Shown piece by piece: positions 1 to 6,604 of a DNA stretch of 17,518 nucleotides (position 1 is its first letter; each line of letters starts with the position of its first letter). Where the stretch lies: positions 1 through 17,518 of the forward strand of contig CAZELP010000031.1 of the NCBI GenBank assembly GCA_964513205.1. Direction: 5' to 3'. The position numbers were made by a program, and so were the translations under genes. The stretch is from JAGVJT01 sp964513205. Its GTDB lineage: Bacteria > Pseudomonadota > Gammaproteobacteria > Legionellales > Legionellaceae. The notes under the pieces are model-generated. The model worked only from the letters and a program-made list of their open reading frames with translations, had not been told where the DNA came from and did no database searches.

Positions 1-54
1 GAACTGGCGTACACGGCTTTGCAGGCCGCTGCATGACCACTCTGCCACACAGCC
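1..54 (-). tRNA. tRNA-Cys (GCA), partial at window edge
   Basis: On the minus strand this starts with GGCTGTGTGGCAGAG and contains an anticodon arm with loop CTGCAAA, giving anticodon GCA. The acceptor 5' strand, D arm and anticodon arm are visible; the T arm starts (AGTTC) and the 3' end lies outside the window. It follows pgsA and tRNA-Gly in the same order as the glyW-cysT pair downstream of pgsA in Escherichia coli. Confidence 0.9.
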
Positions 55-61
55 TAATATC

Positions 62-91
62 AAATAAAAAAAAAGCGACCGACTGTCGCTT
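62..91 (-). terminator. Rho-independent terminator between tRNA-Gly and tRNA-Cys
   Basis: Reading the minus strand, AAGCGAC (91-85) pairs with GTCGCTT (79-73) as a perfect 7-bp stem with a 5-base loop. A run of nine or more T follows (74-66), then ATTT. This is a canonical intrinsic terminator placed just after tRNA-Gly. It leaves almost no room for a new promoter before tRNA-Cys at 54, so read-through is probably needed to express tRNA-Cys. Confidence 0.75.
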
Positions 92-95
92 GCGT

Positions 96-170
96 TGGAG
101 CGGGAAACGAGGCTCGAACTCGCGACCCCAACCTTGGCAAGGTTGTGCTCTACCACTGAGCTATTCCCGC
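96..170 (-). tRNA. tRNA-Gly (GCC)
   Basis: The minus strand gives a complete cloverleaf: acceptor GCGGGAA pairing with TTCCCGC, the D arm with AGCTCAGTGGTAGAGC, anticodon loop TTGCCAA (anticodon GCC) and T loop GTTCGAG. The discriminator is T and the 3' CCA is encoded. It closely resembles the E. coli tRNA-Gly (GCC) known to me. It lies about 40 bases after pgsA and is probably co-transcribed with it. Confidence 0.97.
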
Positions 171-211
171 TTAATCTACGGGTTTGCATTCTACCGAAAA
201 TCTCCGTTCTG

Positions 212-790
212 TCAACAGTTAGACTCAATTTTTTTAGCCAATTCTCGCCATGCAATTAAAAAATAAATTACCATTGACCAAATAGTTAAAATTGCAGCCA
301 AATAAAGCAATATCACGCCCAGCCACAACAAAGCACCATCTCCTCCTGGACGATACGCAATCAACAAAAACAGAGACGTCATTTGTGCTACCGTCTTTAT
401 TTTGCCTACAAAATTAACAGCAACACTGGTACGACGCCCCAACTCTGCCATCCACTCACGCAAGCCTGAGATGACAATTTCACGACCCACAATCACAATC
501 GCGGGCAAAGTAATGAAATGTATGTCATGCTCTCCCACCAACATCAACAAGCTGCTGGCCACAAGCAATTTATCGGCAACAGGATCTAAAAAAGCCCCAA
601 AAGGCGACATTTGCTTCAATTTCCTCGCCAGATAACCATCCAGCCAATCTGTAAAACTTGCAACAAAAAAGATAACCGCAGCTGCAACATGAGCAAATTC
701 CCAAGGCAGGTAGTACACTAAGATAAACACTGGAATTAGTACGATTCGAGCCAATGTCAAAGTATTTGGTAAATTCACGAATGTAGTCAC
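212..790 (-). CDS. pgsA: CDP-diacylglycerol--glycerol-3-phosphate 3-phosphatidyltransferase
   Basis: PgsA is an inner-membrane enzyme that transfers glycerol-3-phosphate onto CDP-diacylglycerol to make phosphatidylglycerophosphate, the committed step to phosphatidylglycerol and cardiolipin. The 192-residue protein carries the CDP-alcohol phosphotransferase signature: D48, D51, G52, A55, R56, G65, D69 and D73, in the DWLDGYLAR...GAFLDPVAD region. Several hydrophobic segments (about 12-29, 34-47, 90-105, 135-180) fit a polytopic membrane protein, and the length is normal for the family. The start is GTG at 790, six bases after an AGGAG that overlaps the stop codon of the upstream HAD gene (TAAAGGAG), suggesting translational coupling. 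It is the last protein gene of the rluC-HAD-pgsA operon and is followed by tRNA-Gly and tRNA-Cys, a layout conserved in gammaproteobacteria. Confidence 0.95.
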   Translation of the reverse strand: MTTFVNLPNTLTLARIVLIPVFILVYYLPWEFAHVAAAVIFFVASFTDWLDGYLARKLKQMSPFGAFLDPVADKLLVASSLLMLVGEHDIHFITLPAIVIVGREIVISGLREWMAELGRRTSVAVNFVGKIKTVAQMTSLFLLIAYRPGGDGALLWLGVILLYLAAILTIWSMVIYFLIAWRELAKKIESNC

Positions 791-801
791 ACCTTACTCC
801 T

Positions 802-1455
802 TTAAGTGAGTCTCAAAAACTGATTGATCTGGGGGTAATTTTCAAAAACTTCAAAAGCACCAGCCTCTTTTAATGCATCCTTTTGATGTCCATAAAAATC
901 GATTCCCAAACATTTTACGTTCAAAGCTTGCGCCATCTCAACATCCGAAACAGAATCTCCTATCATCAATGTTCGGCTAGGTACTGCTGAAAAAACGGCC
1001 ATGATTTCCTCGAGCATTTGAGGACATGGTTTAGCTGGAACTTGTCCTGCACTGCGAGTGACACTAAAAAATTTATCCATTCCAGTGGATTGCAATGCTT
1101 TTTGTAACGATTGTGAGCCTTTATTGGTTGCAATCGCGGTCTCTATTCCGGCTTTTTGAATCGATGCGACTAAAGCTTCAGCCCCCTCAAATAAACACTG
1201 TTCTTTTGTATGCATTTGAGAAATATTTTGAATATTTTCAAACAATTGGACATGCTGAGAAGCAGACAGATTAGGAAAAACTTTTTTTAACGCCAGCTCC
1301 AAGCCCTCAGGGATATAGCGACGAATTTGAGCGCGATCAAAAACATCAAGTCCCCAAAAAGAAGCTTGCTCATCAATGGCATTCAATAAATAACCCAAAG
1401 GGTCCCCTAAAGTCCCTTCCCAATCAAACACAATCAAGTCGTAAGACCGCTCCAT
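802..1455 (-). CDS. HAD-superfamily phosphatase, phosphoglycolate-phosphatase-like (subfamily IA)
   Basis: This 217-residue protein has the four HAD motifs: motif I FDWEGTL with nucleophile D11, motif II T110 in ATNKG, motif III K142 in PAKPCP, and motif IV GDSVSD with D167 and D171. A helical cap lies between motif I and about residue 80. Such enzymes hydrolyse small phosphate esters in the cytoplasm; the substrate cannot be read from the sequence. The gene lies directly after rluC, as a gph-like HAD gene does in Pseudomonas. The residue two after the nucleophile, normally Asp (general acid), is Glu (E13, codon GAA). I chose ATG at 1455 because AAGGAG stands at the right distance; a GTG at 1461 overlapping the rluC stop codon would add two residues. 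The gene is the middle member of the rluC-HAD-pgsA operon. Confidence 0.85.
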   Translation of the reverse strand: MERSYDLIVFDWEGTLGDPLGYLLNAIDEQASFWGLDVFDRAQIRRYIPEGLELALKKVFPNLSASQHVQLFENIQNISQMHTKEQCLFEGAEALVASIQKAGIETAIATNKGSQSLQKALQSTGMDKFFSVTRSAGQVPAKPCPQMLEEIMAVFSAVPSRTLMIGDSVSDVEMAQALNVKCLGIDFYGHQKDALKEAGAFEVFENYPQINQFLRLT

Positions 1456-1457
1456 GA

Positions 1458-2393
1458 TCACTCCTTGTCAACACGCAACGCATGTAATGCTTCTGTAAAT
1501 TTTTGATCCAGTGGGGCAACAAATGCATGCTTGACACCGTCTAAGGTAAAACGGATAGCTCTGGCATGCAAATACAGCCTGTGGGGTAGTTCAGCACATG
1601 CCGGTGCACTTTTCAATCGATTGTATTTTTCATCGCCAAGGATAGGGTGATGAATCGCGGCCGCATGCACACGAATTTGATGCGTACGTCCGGTCTTAGG
1701 CTGAGCTTCCAAAAGACAACAATCCTTAAAGTTCTCAAGCAAGCGAAACTCAGTATAAGCAGGCTTGCCGTTGGCGTCTATACAAACCATACGCTCCCCT
1801 GATTCGAGGGTATTTTTTTGCAGAGGCTTATCCACCGCTAAACAATTCGAATACTCCCAAACCCTACGCGAAAGCGTCCAATACACTTTTGTCACTTCTC
1901 GTGCAACCAACGCCGCTTGAATCCCGCGAAGCGCTGAGCGCTTTTTCGCAATCAACAAACAACCCGAGGTGTCTTTATCTAATCGGTGTACCAGTTCTAA
2001 ATAAGAAGTCTCAGGGCGAATTTCCCGCAATGCCTCGATCACGCCGAGACTTAAACCACTTCCACCATGAACCGCAAGGCCAGCAGGTTTATTGAGCACT
2101 AAAAAGCCATCATCTTCATACAAAATTTGTGATTGTAATTGCTGCTCGAGGGAACGCCCCACAACACATGTTTTAGATGATGCAATTTTTACCGGCGGTA
2201 CACGAATCGAATCACCCGCAGAAAGCTTATCTTGAGGCTTCGATCTTTTTTTATTAACACGGACCTCACCACTTCGAATAATTCGATAAACATGGCTCTT
2301 AGGGACACCCTTGAGTATTTTGATCAAGTAATTGTCAAGGCGCTGACCATCCTCATTAGGAGATATTGTAAAGTATGAAACTGTTTGCATCAT
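1458..2393 (-). CDS. rluC: 23S rRNA pseudouridine synthase RluC (sites 955/2504/2580)
   Basis: RluC isomerises three uridines in 23S rRNA to pseudouridine. The protein (311 residues from the ATG at 2393) begins with an S4 RNA-binding domain (about residues 8-70, with the stretch KGVPKSHVYRIIRSGEVRVN) and continues with the RluA-type catalytic domain. The catalytic Asp is in HRLDKDTSG (D139 in this numbering), and later motifs include AVHGGSGLS and PKTGRTHQIRVH. It aligns throughout with E. coli RluC, which is of similar length. A GTG at 2414 would add seven residues but has no ribosome-binding site and lies too close to a -10 box; ATG at 2393 follows ACAGGTTATTCA and gives the E. coli-like N-terminus. 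It is divergent from rne, as in E. coli, and first in the operon with the HAD phosphatase and pgsA. Confidence 0.93.
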   Translation of the reverse strand: MMQTVSYFTISPNEDGQRLDNYLIKILKGVPKSHVYRIIRSGEVRVNKKRSKPQDKLSAGDSIRVPPVKIASSKTCVVGRSLEQQLQSQILYEDDGFLVLNKPAGLAVHGGSGLSLGVIEALREIRPETSYLELVHRLDKDTSGCLLIAKKRSALRGIQAALVAREVTKVYWTLSRRVWEYSNCLAVDKPLQKNTLESGERMVCIDANGKPAYTEFRLLENFKDCCLLEAQPKTGRTHQIRVHAAAIHHPILGDEKYNRLKSAPACAELPHRLYLHARAIRFTLDGVKHAFVAPLDQKFTEALHALRVDKE

Positions 2394-2802
2394 TGAATAA
2401 CCTGTTTGCGACACTCATTTTTTTTGCTATTATACTCTCATGCGAGTGATCTCGCGAACGAATTATAACGTATATTTGAGCAAATCGTAAAAACAATACG
2501 CGCTTTCTTCAAATCGGTGTAAAGATAAATCAACCCAGAACTTAGAGTAGAATTGGAAACAGCACTCGTACACATCAATTTTAGGTTTGTACTGCAACGG
2601 GCAAAAACGACCCCTTTGCTTGTAAATTGGCCGTTTTTTAATAAATTTGTCACCTCCCTGCACTTTTTTCATTTTAATACCATAAAAATCAGAGATGATG
2701 ACAGGGCTTTGCTCCCTCAAATAATAAGCTCTAACCTATTGGGACATGAATTTTATCCAACACAGGCTTTTTTGAATTAAGCGCCCTATTCAAGGGACAA
2801 GT
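2394..2802. promoter_or_regulatory. rluC-rne divergent region with probable structured rne leader
   Basis: This 409-base region separates rluC (minus) from rne (plus). Short open frames within it show no recognisable protein. On the plus strand, AACGG (2596-2600) can pair with CCGTT (2631-2635) around an inner stem GCAAA/TTTGC (2601-2605, 2615-2619), followed by six T, which is attenuator-like. Near the rne start, TTGAAT (2772-2777) can pair with ATTCAA (2788-2793), and the loop contains CCCT, complementary to part of the rne ribosome-binding site AAGGGA. In E. coli the long rne leader mediates autoregulation by RNase E; a similar role here is inference. I found no convincing plus-strand -35/-10 pair. 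Confidence 0.4.
2429..2491 (-). promoter_or_regulatory. Promoter(s) of the rluC-HAD-pgsA operon
   Basis: Two perfect TATAAT boxes read on the minus strand, at 2467-2462 and 2434-2429. The upstream one has TTTACG at 2491-2486, an 18-base spacing, and is the better complete promoter. The downstream one has no good -35 element. A small hairpin GCGAG-TGAT-CTCGC (2442-2455) lies between them and could be an operator or a leader structure. This is pattern recognition only. Confidence 0.5.
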
Positions 2803-4677
2803 ATGGAAAAAATGTTAATTAATGCGACGCAACCCGAAGAAATTCGCGTCGCACTCGTAAAAAATGGATGCTTATATGATCTGGACTACGACTATGCCGA
2901 ACGTCCATCAGAAAGCAAAAAGAAAGGCAACATCTATAAAGCAAAAGTTACACGTCGCGAACCTAGCTTGGATGCTGTTTTTGTTGAATATGGTGGGAAA
3001 AGACAAGGGTTTCTTCCCCTCAAAGAGATTTCGCCCGAGTATTTCATCGCTCCGGCTTCCGAAAACGAAAAAACGCCTATTTCCACACTGATTCGAGAAG
3101 GCCAAGAACTACTTGTTCAAGTGGAAAAAGAAGAGCGTGGCACAAAAGGTGCCGCATTAACCACATACATCACACTGGCGGGCTGTTATCTTGTTCTCAT
3201 GCCCAATAGCCCTAAATCAGGCGGTATATCAAGACGGATTGAAGGAGACGAACGAGACGAGCTCAAGGAAACCTTGGGGGCACTGACTCTGCCCAATGAC
3301 ATGGGTGTCATCATTCGAACAGCTGGCGTAGGAAAAAATCAAGACGAACTGCAGGATGATCTCGATGTCCTTTGTCGACAATGGGAAGCCATTCAGCAAG
3401 CCTACAAAACTCAGCTGGCACCATGCCTTATTCATCAAGAAGGCGATGTGATCATTCGCTCTATTCGAGACAATCTAAGAAAATCGATTGATGAGATCAT
3501 CATCGACGATCATGTCTCTTACGTCAAAGCAAGACAGTATATAGAACAGGTCAAACCAGAGTTTTTACCTAATCTTAAACTCTACAACAGCACTATCCCA
3601 CTCTTTAATTTTTACCAAATTGAAAGCCAAATTGAAATGGCTTACCAACGTCAAGTTCCATTACCTTCCGGTGGCGCTTTGGTCATTGATAGAACAGAAG
3701 CCCTGGTCTCGATTGATATCAACTCAGCGAAAGCAACAGGAGGAGCGGATATCGAAACCACGGCGTTGAACACCAATTTAGAAGCCGCAGACGAAATTGC
3801 GCGACAACTACGGCTAAGAGATTTGGGTGGACTTGTCGTCATTGACTTTATTGACATGAACTCGACTAAAAACCAACGCGATGTAGAAAATCGCCTTAAA
3901 GAAGCATTAAAGGCGGATAGAGCTCGCATTCAAGTTGGTCGAATCTCACGTTTTGGTCTCCTCGAAATGTCAAGACAACGCCTACGACTGTCTCTTGGAG
4001 AAACAGCCCAAGAAATTTGTCCTCGTTGTGAGGGACGTGGTGTTGTGCGAAACATCCAATCTTCAGGTCTATCCATTGTACGACTTATTGAAGAAGAAGC
4101 TTTGAAAGAAAGAGTATCTGAAATTCAAGTTCAACTTCCAGTTGAAATGGCCACTTTTTTGATGAATGAAAAAAGAGAGTTTTTGTTGAGTATCGAAAAA
4201 CGCCATCGCGTCAAAATTGTAGTGATATCGAATCCTTACATGCACTCTCCTCAATACATGATTCAGCCATTAAAAGAAGAACAGAGTGCTAAAAACAAAA
4301 AACCAAGCTACATGCTGGTTCAACAACCCGAATTGAATATCATTCGAGTTACCGAAACACATGCACCGCATGATGAACCCGTTGTTAAGCACGTGCCCGG
4401 ACACACAAAACGCCCTCCCAAACATGGCCTCATTCAACGAATTTGGCATCATTTGGTTGGCGATGACACCTCGACAACACCAGAAAAATCTTCTCCGATC
4501 TCAGCCCCCTCTGCCCCAGCAGAAACACGTTCAGCACCGGAGAAAAAGCATCCGAAAAAACGCAGAAATACATCTCAGCGGACGCCAACAACACCGGCCA
4601 ATCAACCACAAAGAAAAAAACAATCACAACAGGCATCCTCACGTACAAAAAGTCCGAAAACGGCAGATAGCGAGTAG
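2803..4677 (+). CDS. rne: Ribonuclease E (endoribonuclease, short-tailed)
   Basis: RNase E is the essential 5'-end-sensing endoribonuclease of mRNA decay and of rRNA and tRNA processing, acting at the inner membrane. The 624-residue protein starts MEKMLINATQ, close to the E. coli N-terminus, then has an S1 domain (about 38-120), the 5'-sensor/RNase H-like region, the DNase I-like catalytic domain with the metal-binding aspartates D305 (SIDINS) and D348 (VIDFID), and the zinc-link CPRC (C406, C409). The catalytic part ends near residue 515. The remaining tail of roughly 105 residues is Pro/Lys/Ser/Thr-rich and basic; a short amphipathic stretch HGLIQRIWHHLVG (541-553) may be a membrane-targeting helix. 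The E. coli protein is 1061 residues, so the degradosome scaffold is much reduced. Its ribosome-binding site is AAGGGA. The gene is divergent from rluC. Confidence 0.95.
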   Translation: MEKMLINATQPEEIRVALVKNGCLYDLDYDYAERPSESKKKGNIYKAKVTRREPSLDAVFVEYGGKRQGFLPLKEISPEYFIAPASENEKTPISTLIREGQELLVQVEKEERGTKGAALTTYITLAGCYLVLMPNSPKSGGISRRIEGDERDELKETLGALTLPNDMGVIIRTAGVGKNQDELQDDLDVLCRQWEAIQQAYKTQLAPCLIHQEGDVIIRSIRDNLRKSIDEIIIDDHVSYVKARQYIEQVKPEFLPNLKLYNSTIPLFNFYQIESQIEMAYQRQVPLPSGGALVIDRTEALVSIDINSAKATGGADIETTALNTNLEAADEIARQLRLRDLGGLVVIDFIDMNSTKNQRDVENRLKEALKADRARIQVGRISRFGLLEMSRQRLRLSLGETAQEICPRCEGRGVVRNIQSSGLSIVRLIEEEALKERVSEIQVQLPVEMATFLMNEKREFLLSIEKRHRVKIVVISNPYMHSPQYMIQPLKEEQSAKNKKPSYMLVQQPELNIIRVTETHAPHDEPVVKHVPGHTKRPPKHGLIQRIWHHLVGDDTSTTPEKSSPISAPSAPAETRSAPEKKHPKKRRNTSQRTPTTPANQPQRKKQSQQASSRTKSPKTADSE

Positions 4678-4690
4678 TGTATTGACATGT

Positions 4691-4733
4691 GCGACATTAA
4701 AATCAGAACACCCGTTCTTGGTTTTAATGTCGC
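4691..4733. repeat. Long perfect inverted repeat downstream of rne
   Basis: GCGACATTAAAA (4691-4702) is the exact reverse complement of TTTTAATGTCGC (4722-4733). Inside it, AGAAC (4705-4709) pairs with GTTCT (4714-4718) around the loop ACCC, giving a stem of about 17 pairs. It starts 13 bases after the rne stop codon. There is no T run on either side, so it is not a classic intrinsic terminator. It may stabilise the rne mRNA 3' end, be an RNase III-type site, or help Rho-dependent termination. The rest of 4734-4851 shows nothing I can name. Confidence 0.6.
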
Positions 4734-4851
4734 TCACCCCCTCTGGAGAATTGGCAAATTTAAATGCCATCTCAGTCGCATTTCTTAAGAAATGTATTGA
4801 AGCCATCTGAATATACCGCATGTTGCTTTATCATTTATCGAGTTCAGTATT

Positions 4852-6579
4852 ATGACTATTTTTAACGAAGCGATTTCTACGCTTAAATCCAAATTAGCAC
4901 AATCCACCTTAGAGCGAGTTGCATTTCCTCGAGCGCTCTTATTTTTGTTGACACAATTTAAAACTGACGAACACAATCCTCAATTGGAGCTTTCAATCGT
5001 GGACATGTTTTTTACGATCAAGCACAACAATTTATACTATCGACATATTGCACATCATCTACCTTGCTTAAAAGCCTTTAAATCAGCTCTTGGGAAAGCA
5101 ATTAATCATCATATTGGAGAACTCTCTTATCAAGATACAGAAGAGACAATCGAAGCGGGTTCACCCCTCAATCAAAATGAAATGCTGATTTGCAGTTATT
5201 ATTATCTGCTCAAAACGAAACTGTATACGCAACAAAATAAAGTTTGTTGTGAGAATCATCATCAACTCGATGCCGTTGTAAAAAGTATGCGCTTACTGTA
5301 TCGACATAAGCTTCTCACGCAAACTCATTTTCATTTTATTGCAACTCCTCACAATCAAACGGACAAAACAAGAGATCTATCCGCTCTTCTTTTTTCATTA
5401 GAGTGTAAAGACTGGCTGAATGAAAGAAATATGGAAAAGGTCATGACGAGATACAAGATAGGCCATGGAAAAATATTGCTGATGCTAACGGTAGCCGAAA
5501 GCGGAGGAGATCGGGATATGGTCCGATTGCTTGAATTTTCTGAAGCAATATTTAATAAAATATTATCGCTTTCATCTGAGCATTTGCAAAAACTAGAAGA
5601 AGAATTTACCATGCTGAGTCAATTCTCCAAAGAGATCGTGATTGACCACGCCCTTCTTGATGTGATGATTGACTGTATTCAACATGAAAAATTTCAAAGT
5701 CATGGCACACTGTTGCGGTTTTTTTCTAAAAAAAACGTGCTCGATACCACACTACTTTTCACCACGTATCACTATCCAAATTATAAATTTGAACGAATTG
5801 TCAATACATTACAAAAAATCATCACGCTCACCCCTACGCCACAAAGAGCGGAGATGATTCAATACTACTTTAAAAATGGAGCGGCCGACCTCACGGAGTA
5901 TTTTGAAAAGTATGAAAATAACCGTGCATGGATTGTTCCTATTTTAATCCCCACTCAAAATAGGAACATTATAACGGCCATAGACAAACGCCACCCTCAT
6001 TTGCTAACAGAGCGATTTGTCTATCAATTAAAGTCAGATTCTTTTATAGCGGTTACAACGTGGTTTTTAGAAAACGCACACAATTTACCAACTCAGCACA
6101 TGGATGACTGGGATTTAATTAAACTCGGACAATGCAGCTCAGCAAAACACATCATGCAGCTTCTTAGCACTCTCCCAAAACCATCGTTCCATTTATTCCA
6201 TCTCCTAGTAGAGAAAGCACCTCAAAAATATCGAGAGGAACTTCTCTCCATTGTGCCTATTTTGACACAATCAAAACTGATGCACGAAAATGTGTTACAA
6301 GAGATTTATTTGAAACAAAAACACAATCCTACAGAAGGTATTTCTTATATTATTTTGATTATCAGAACGCTTGGGCATCTCGATCGAGATATTTTGGGAA
6401 AACTGATCCGTCAGAAAAATATGATCTCATCTGCAAAGTTTGCTGAAAAAATATCAGCACTCCCCAATTCTTTTGAAAAAATACAACAAATAGAAAGGTT
6501 GCAAGCATGCATTATAAATGAAAAAACGCCTCCTCTTGAAAAAAGAGAGGGCTCTACTCCTACTCTCAGAATCAGATAA
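4852..6579 (+). CDS. Hypothetical alpha-helical protein, candidate effector
   Basis: I do not recognise this 575-residue protein. It is a full open frame with no signal peptide and no clear transmembrane segment. It is rich in helix formers and in His, Lys, Leu and aromatic residues, so it should be almost entirely alpha-helical, perhaps an irregular helical-repeat solenoid. No catalytic motif stands out. The last 20 or so residues become Pro/Thr/Arg-rich and basic (ending TLRIR). The start at 4852 is the first ATG of the frame, but it lacks a clear Shine-Dalgarno sequence and no good promoter is visible. It stands alone between rne and the convergent ankyrin-repeat gene. Position among core genes, size and lack of obvious homologues fit a lineage-specific effector or structural protein; that is inference. 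Its last codons overlap the terminator of the opposite-strand operon. Confidence 0.75.
   Translation: MTIFNEAISTLKSKLAQSTLERVAFPRALLFLLTQFKTDEHNPQLELSIVDMFFTIKHNNLYYRHIAHHLPCLKAFKSALGKAINHHIGELSYQDTEETIEAGSPLNQNEMLICSYYYLLKTKLYTQQNKVCCENHHQLDAVVKSMRLLYRHKLLTQTHFHFIATPHNQTDKTRDLSALLFSLECKDWLNERNMEKVMTRYKIGHGKILLMLTVAESGGDRDMVRLLEFSEAIFNKILSLSSEHLQKLEEEFTMLSQFSKEIVIDHALLDVMIDCIQHEKFQSHGTLLRFFSKKNVLDTTLLFTTYHYPNYKFERIVNTLQKIITLTPTPQRAEMIQYYFKNGAADLTEYFEKYENNRAWIVPILIPTQNRNIITAIDKRHPHLLTERFVYQLKSDSFIAVTTWFLENAHNLPTQHMDDWDLIKLGQCSSAKHIMQLLSTLPKPSFHLFHLLVEKAPQKYREELLSIVPILTQSKLMHENVLQEIYLKQKHNPTEGISYIILIIRTLGHLDRDILGKLIRQKNMISSAKFAEKISALPNSFEKIQQIERLQACIINEKTPPLEKREGSTPTLRIR
6521..6552 (-). terminator. 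Intrinsic terminator of the prmB-asd-orf-ankyrin operon
   Basis: On the minus strand GCCCTCTCTT (6552-6543) pairs with AAGAGGAGGC (6537-6528) with one mismatch and one G-T wobble, loop TTTTC, followed by TTTTTT (6526-6521). It lies about 50 bases after the ankyrin gene stop codon and within the last coding stretch of the convergent 575-residue gene. Confidence 0.65.
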
Positions 6580-6604
6580 GGCCCCTAGAGACAACTCTAC
6601 AACA

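Noticed and set aside
2438..2780. Three short open frames in the rluC-rne gap
   Set aside because: They overlap one another on both strands, lack ribosome-binding sites and encode no recognisable protein; the region looks like promoter and leader.
4361..4810. A 149-residue plus-strand frame overlapping the 3' end of rne
   Set aside because: It is a shadow of the low-complexity rne tail, has no ribosome-binding site and runs through the downstream hairpin.
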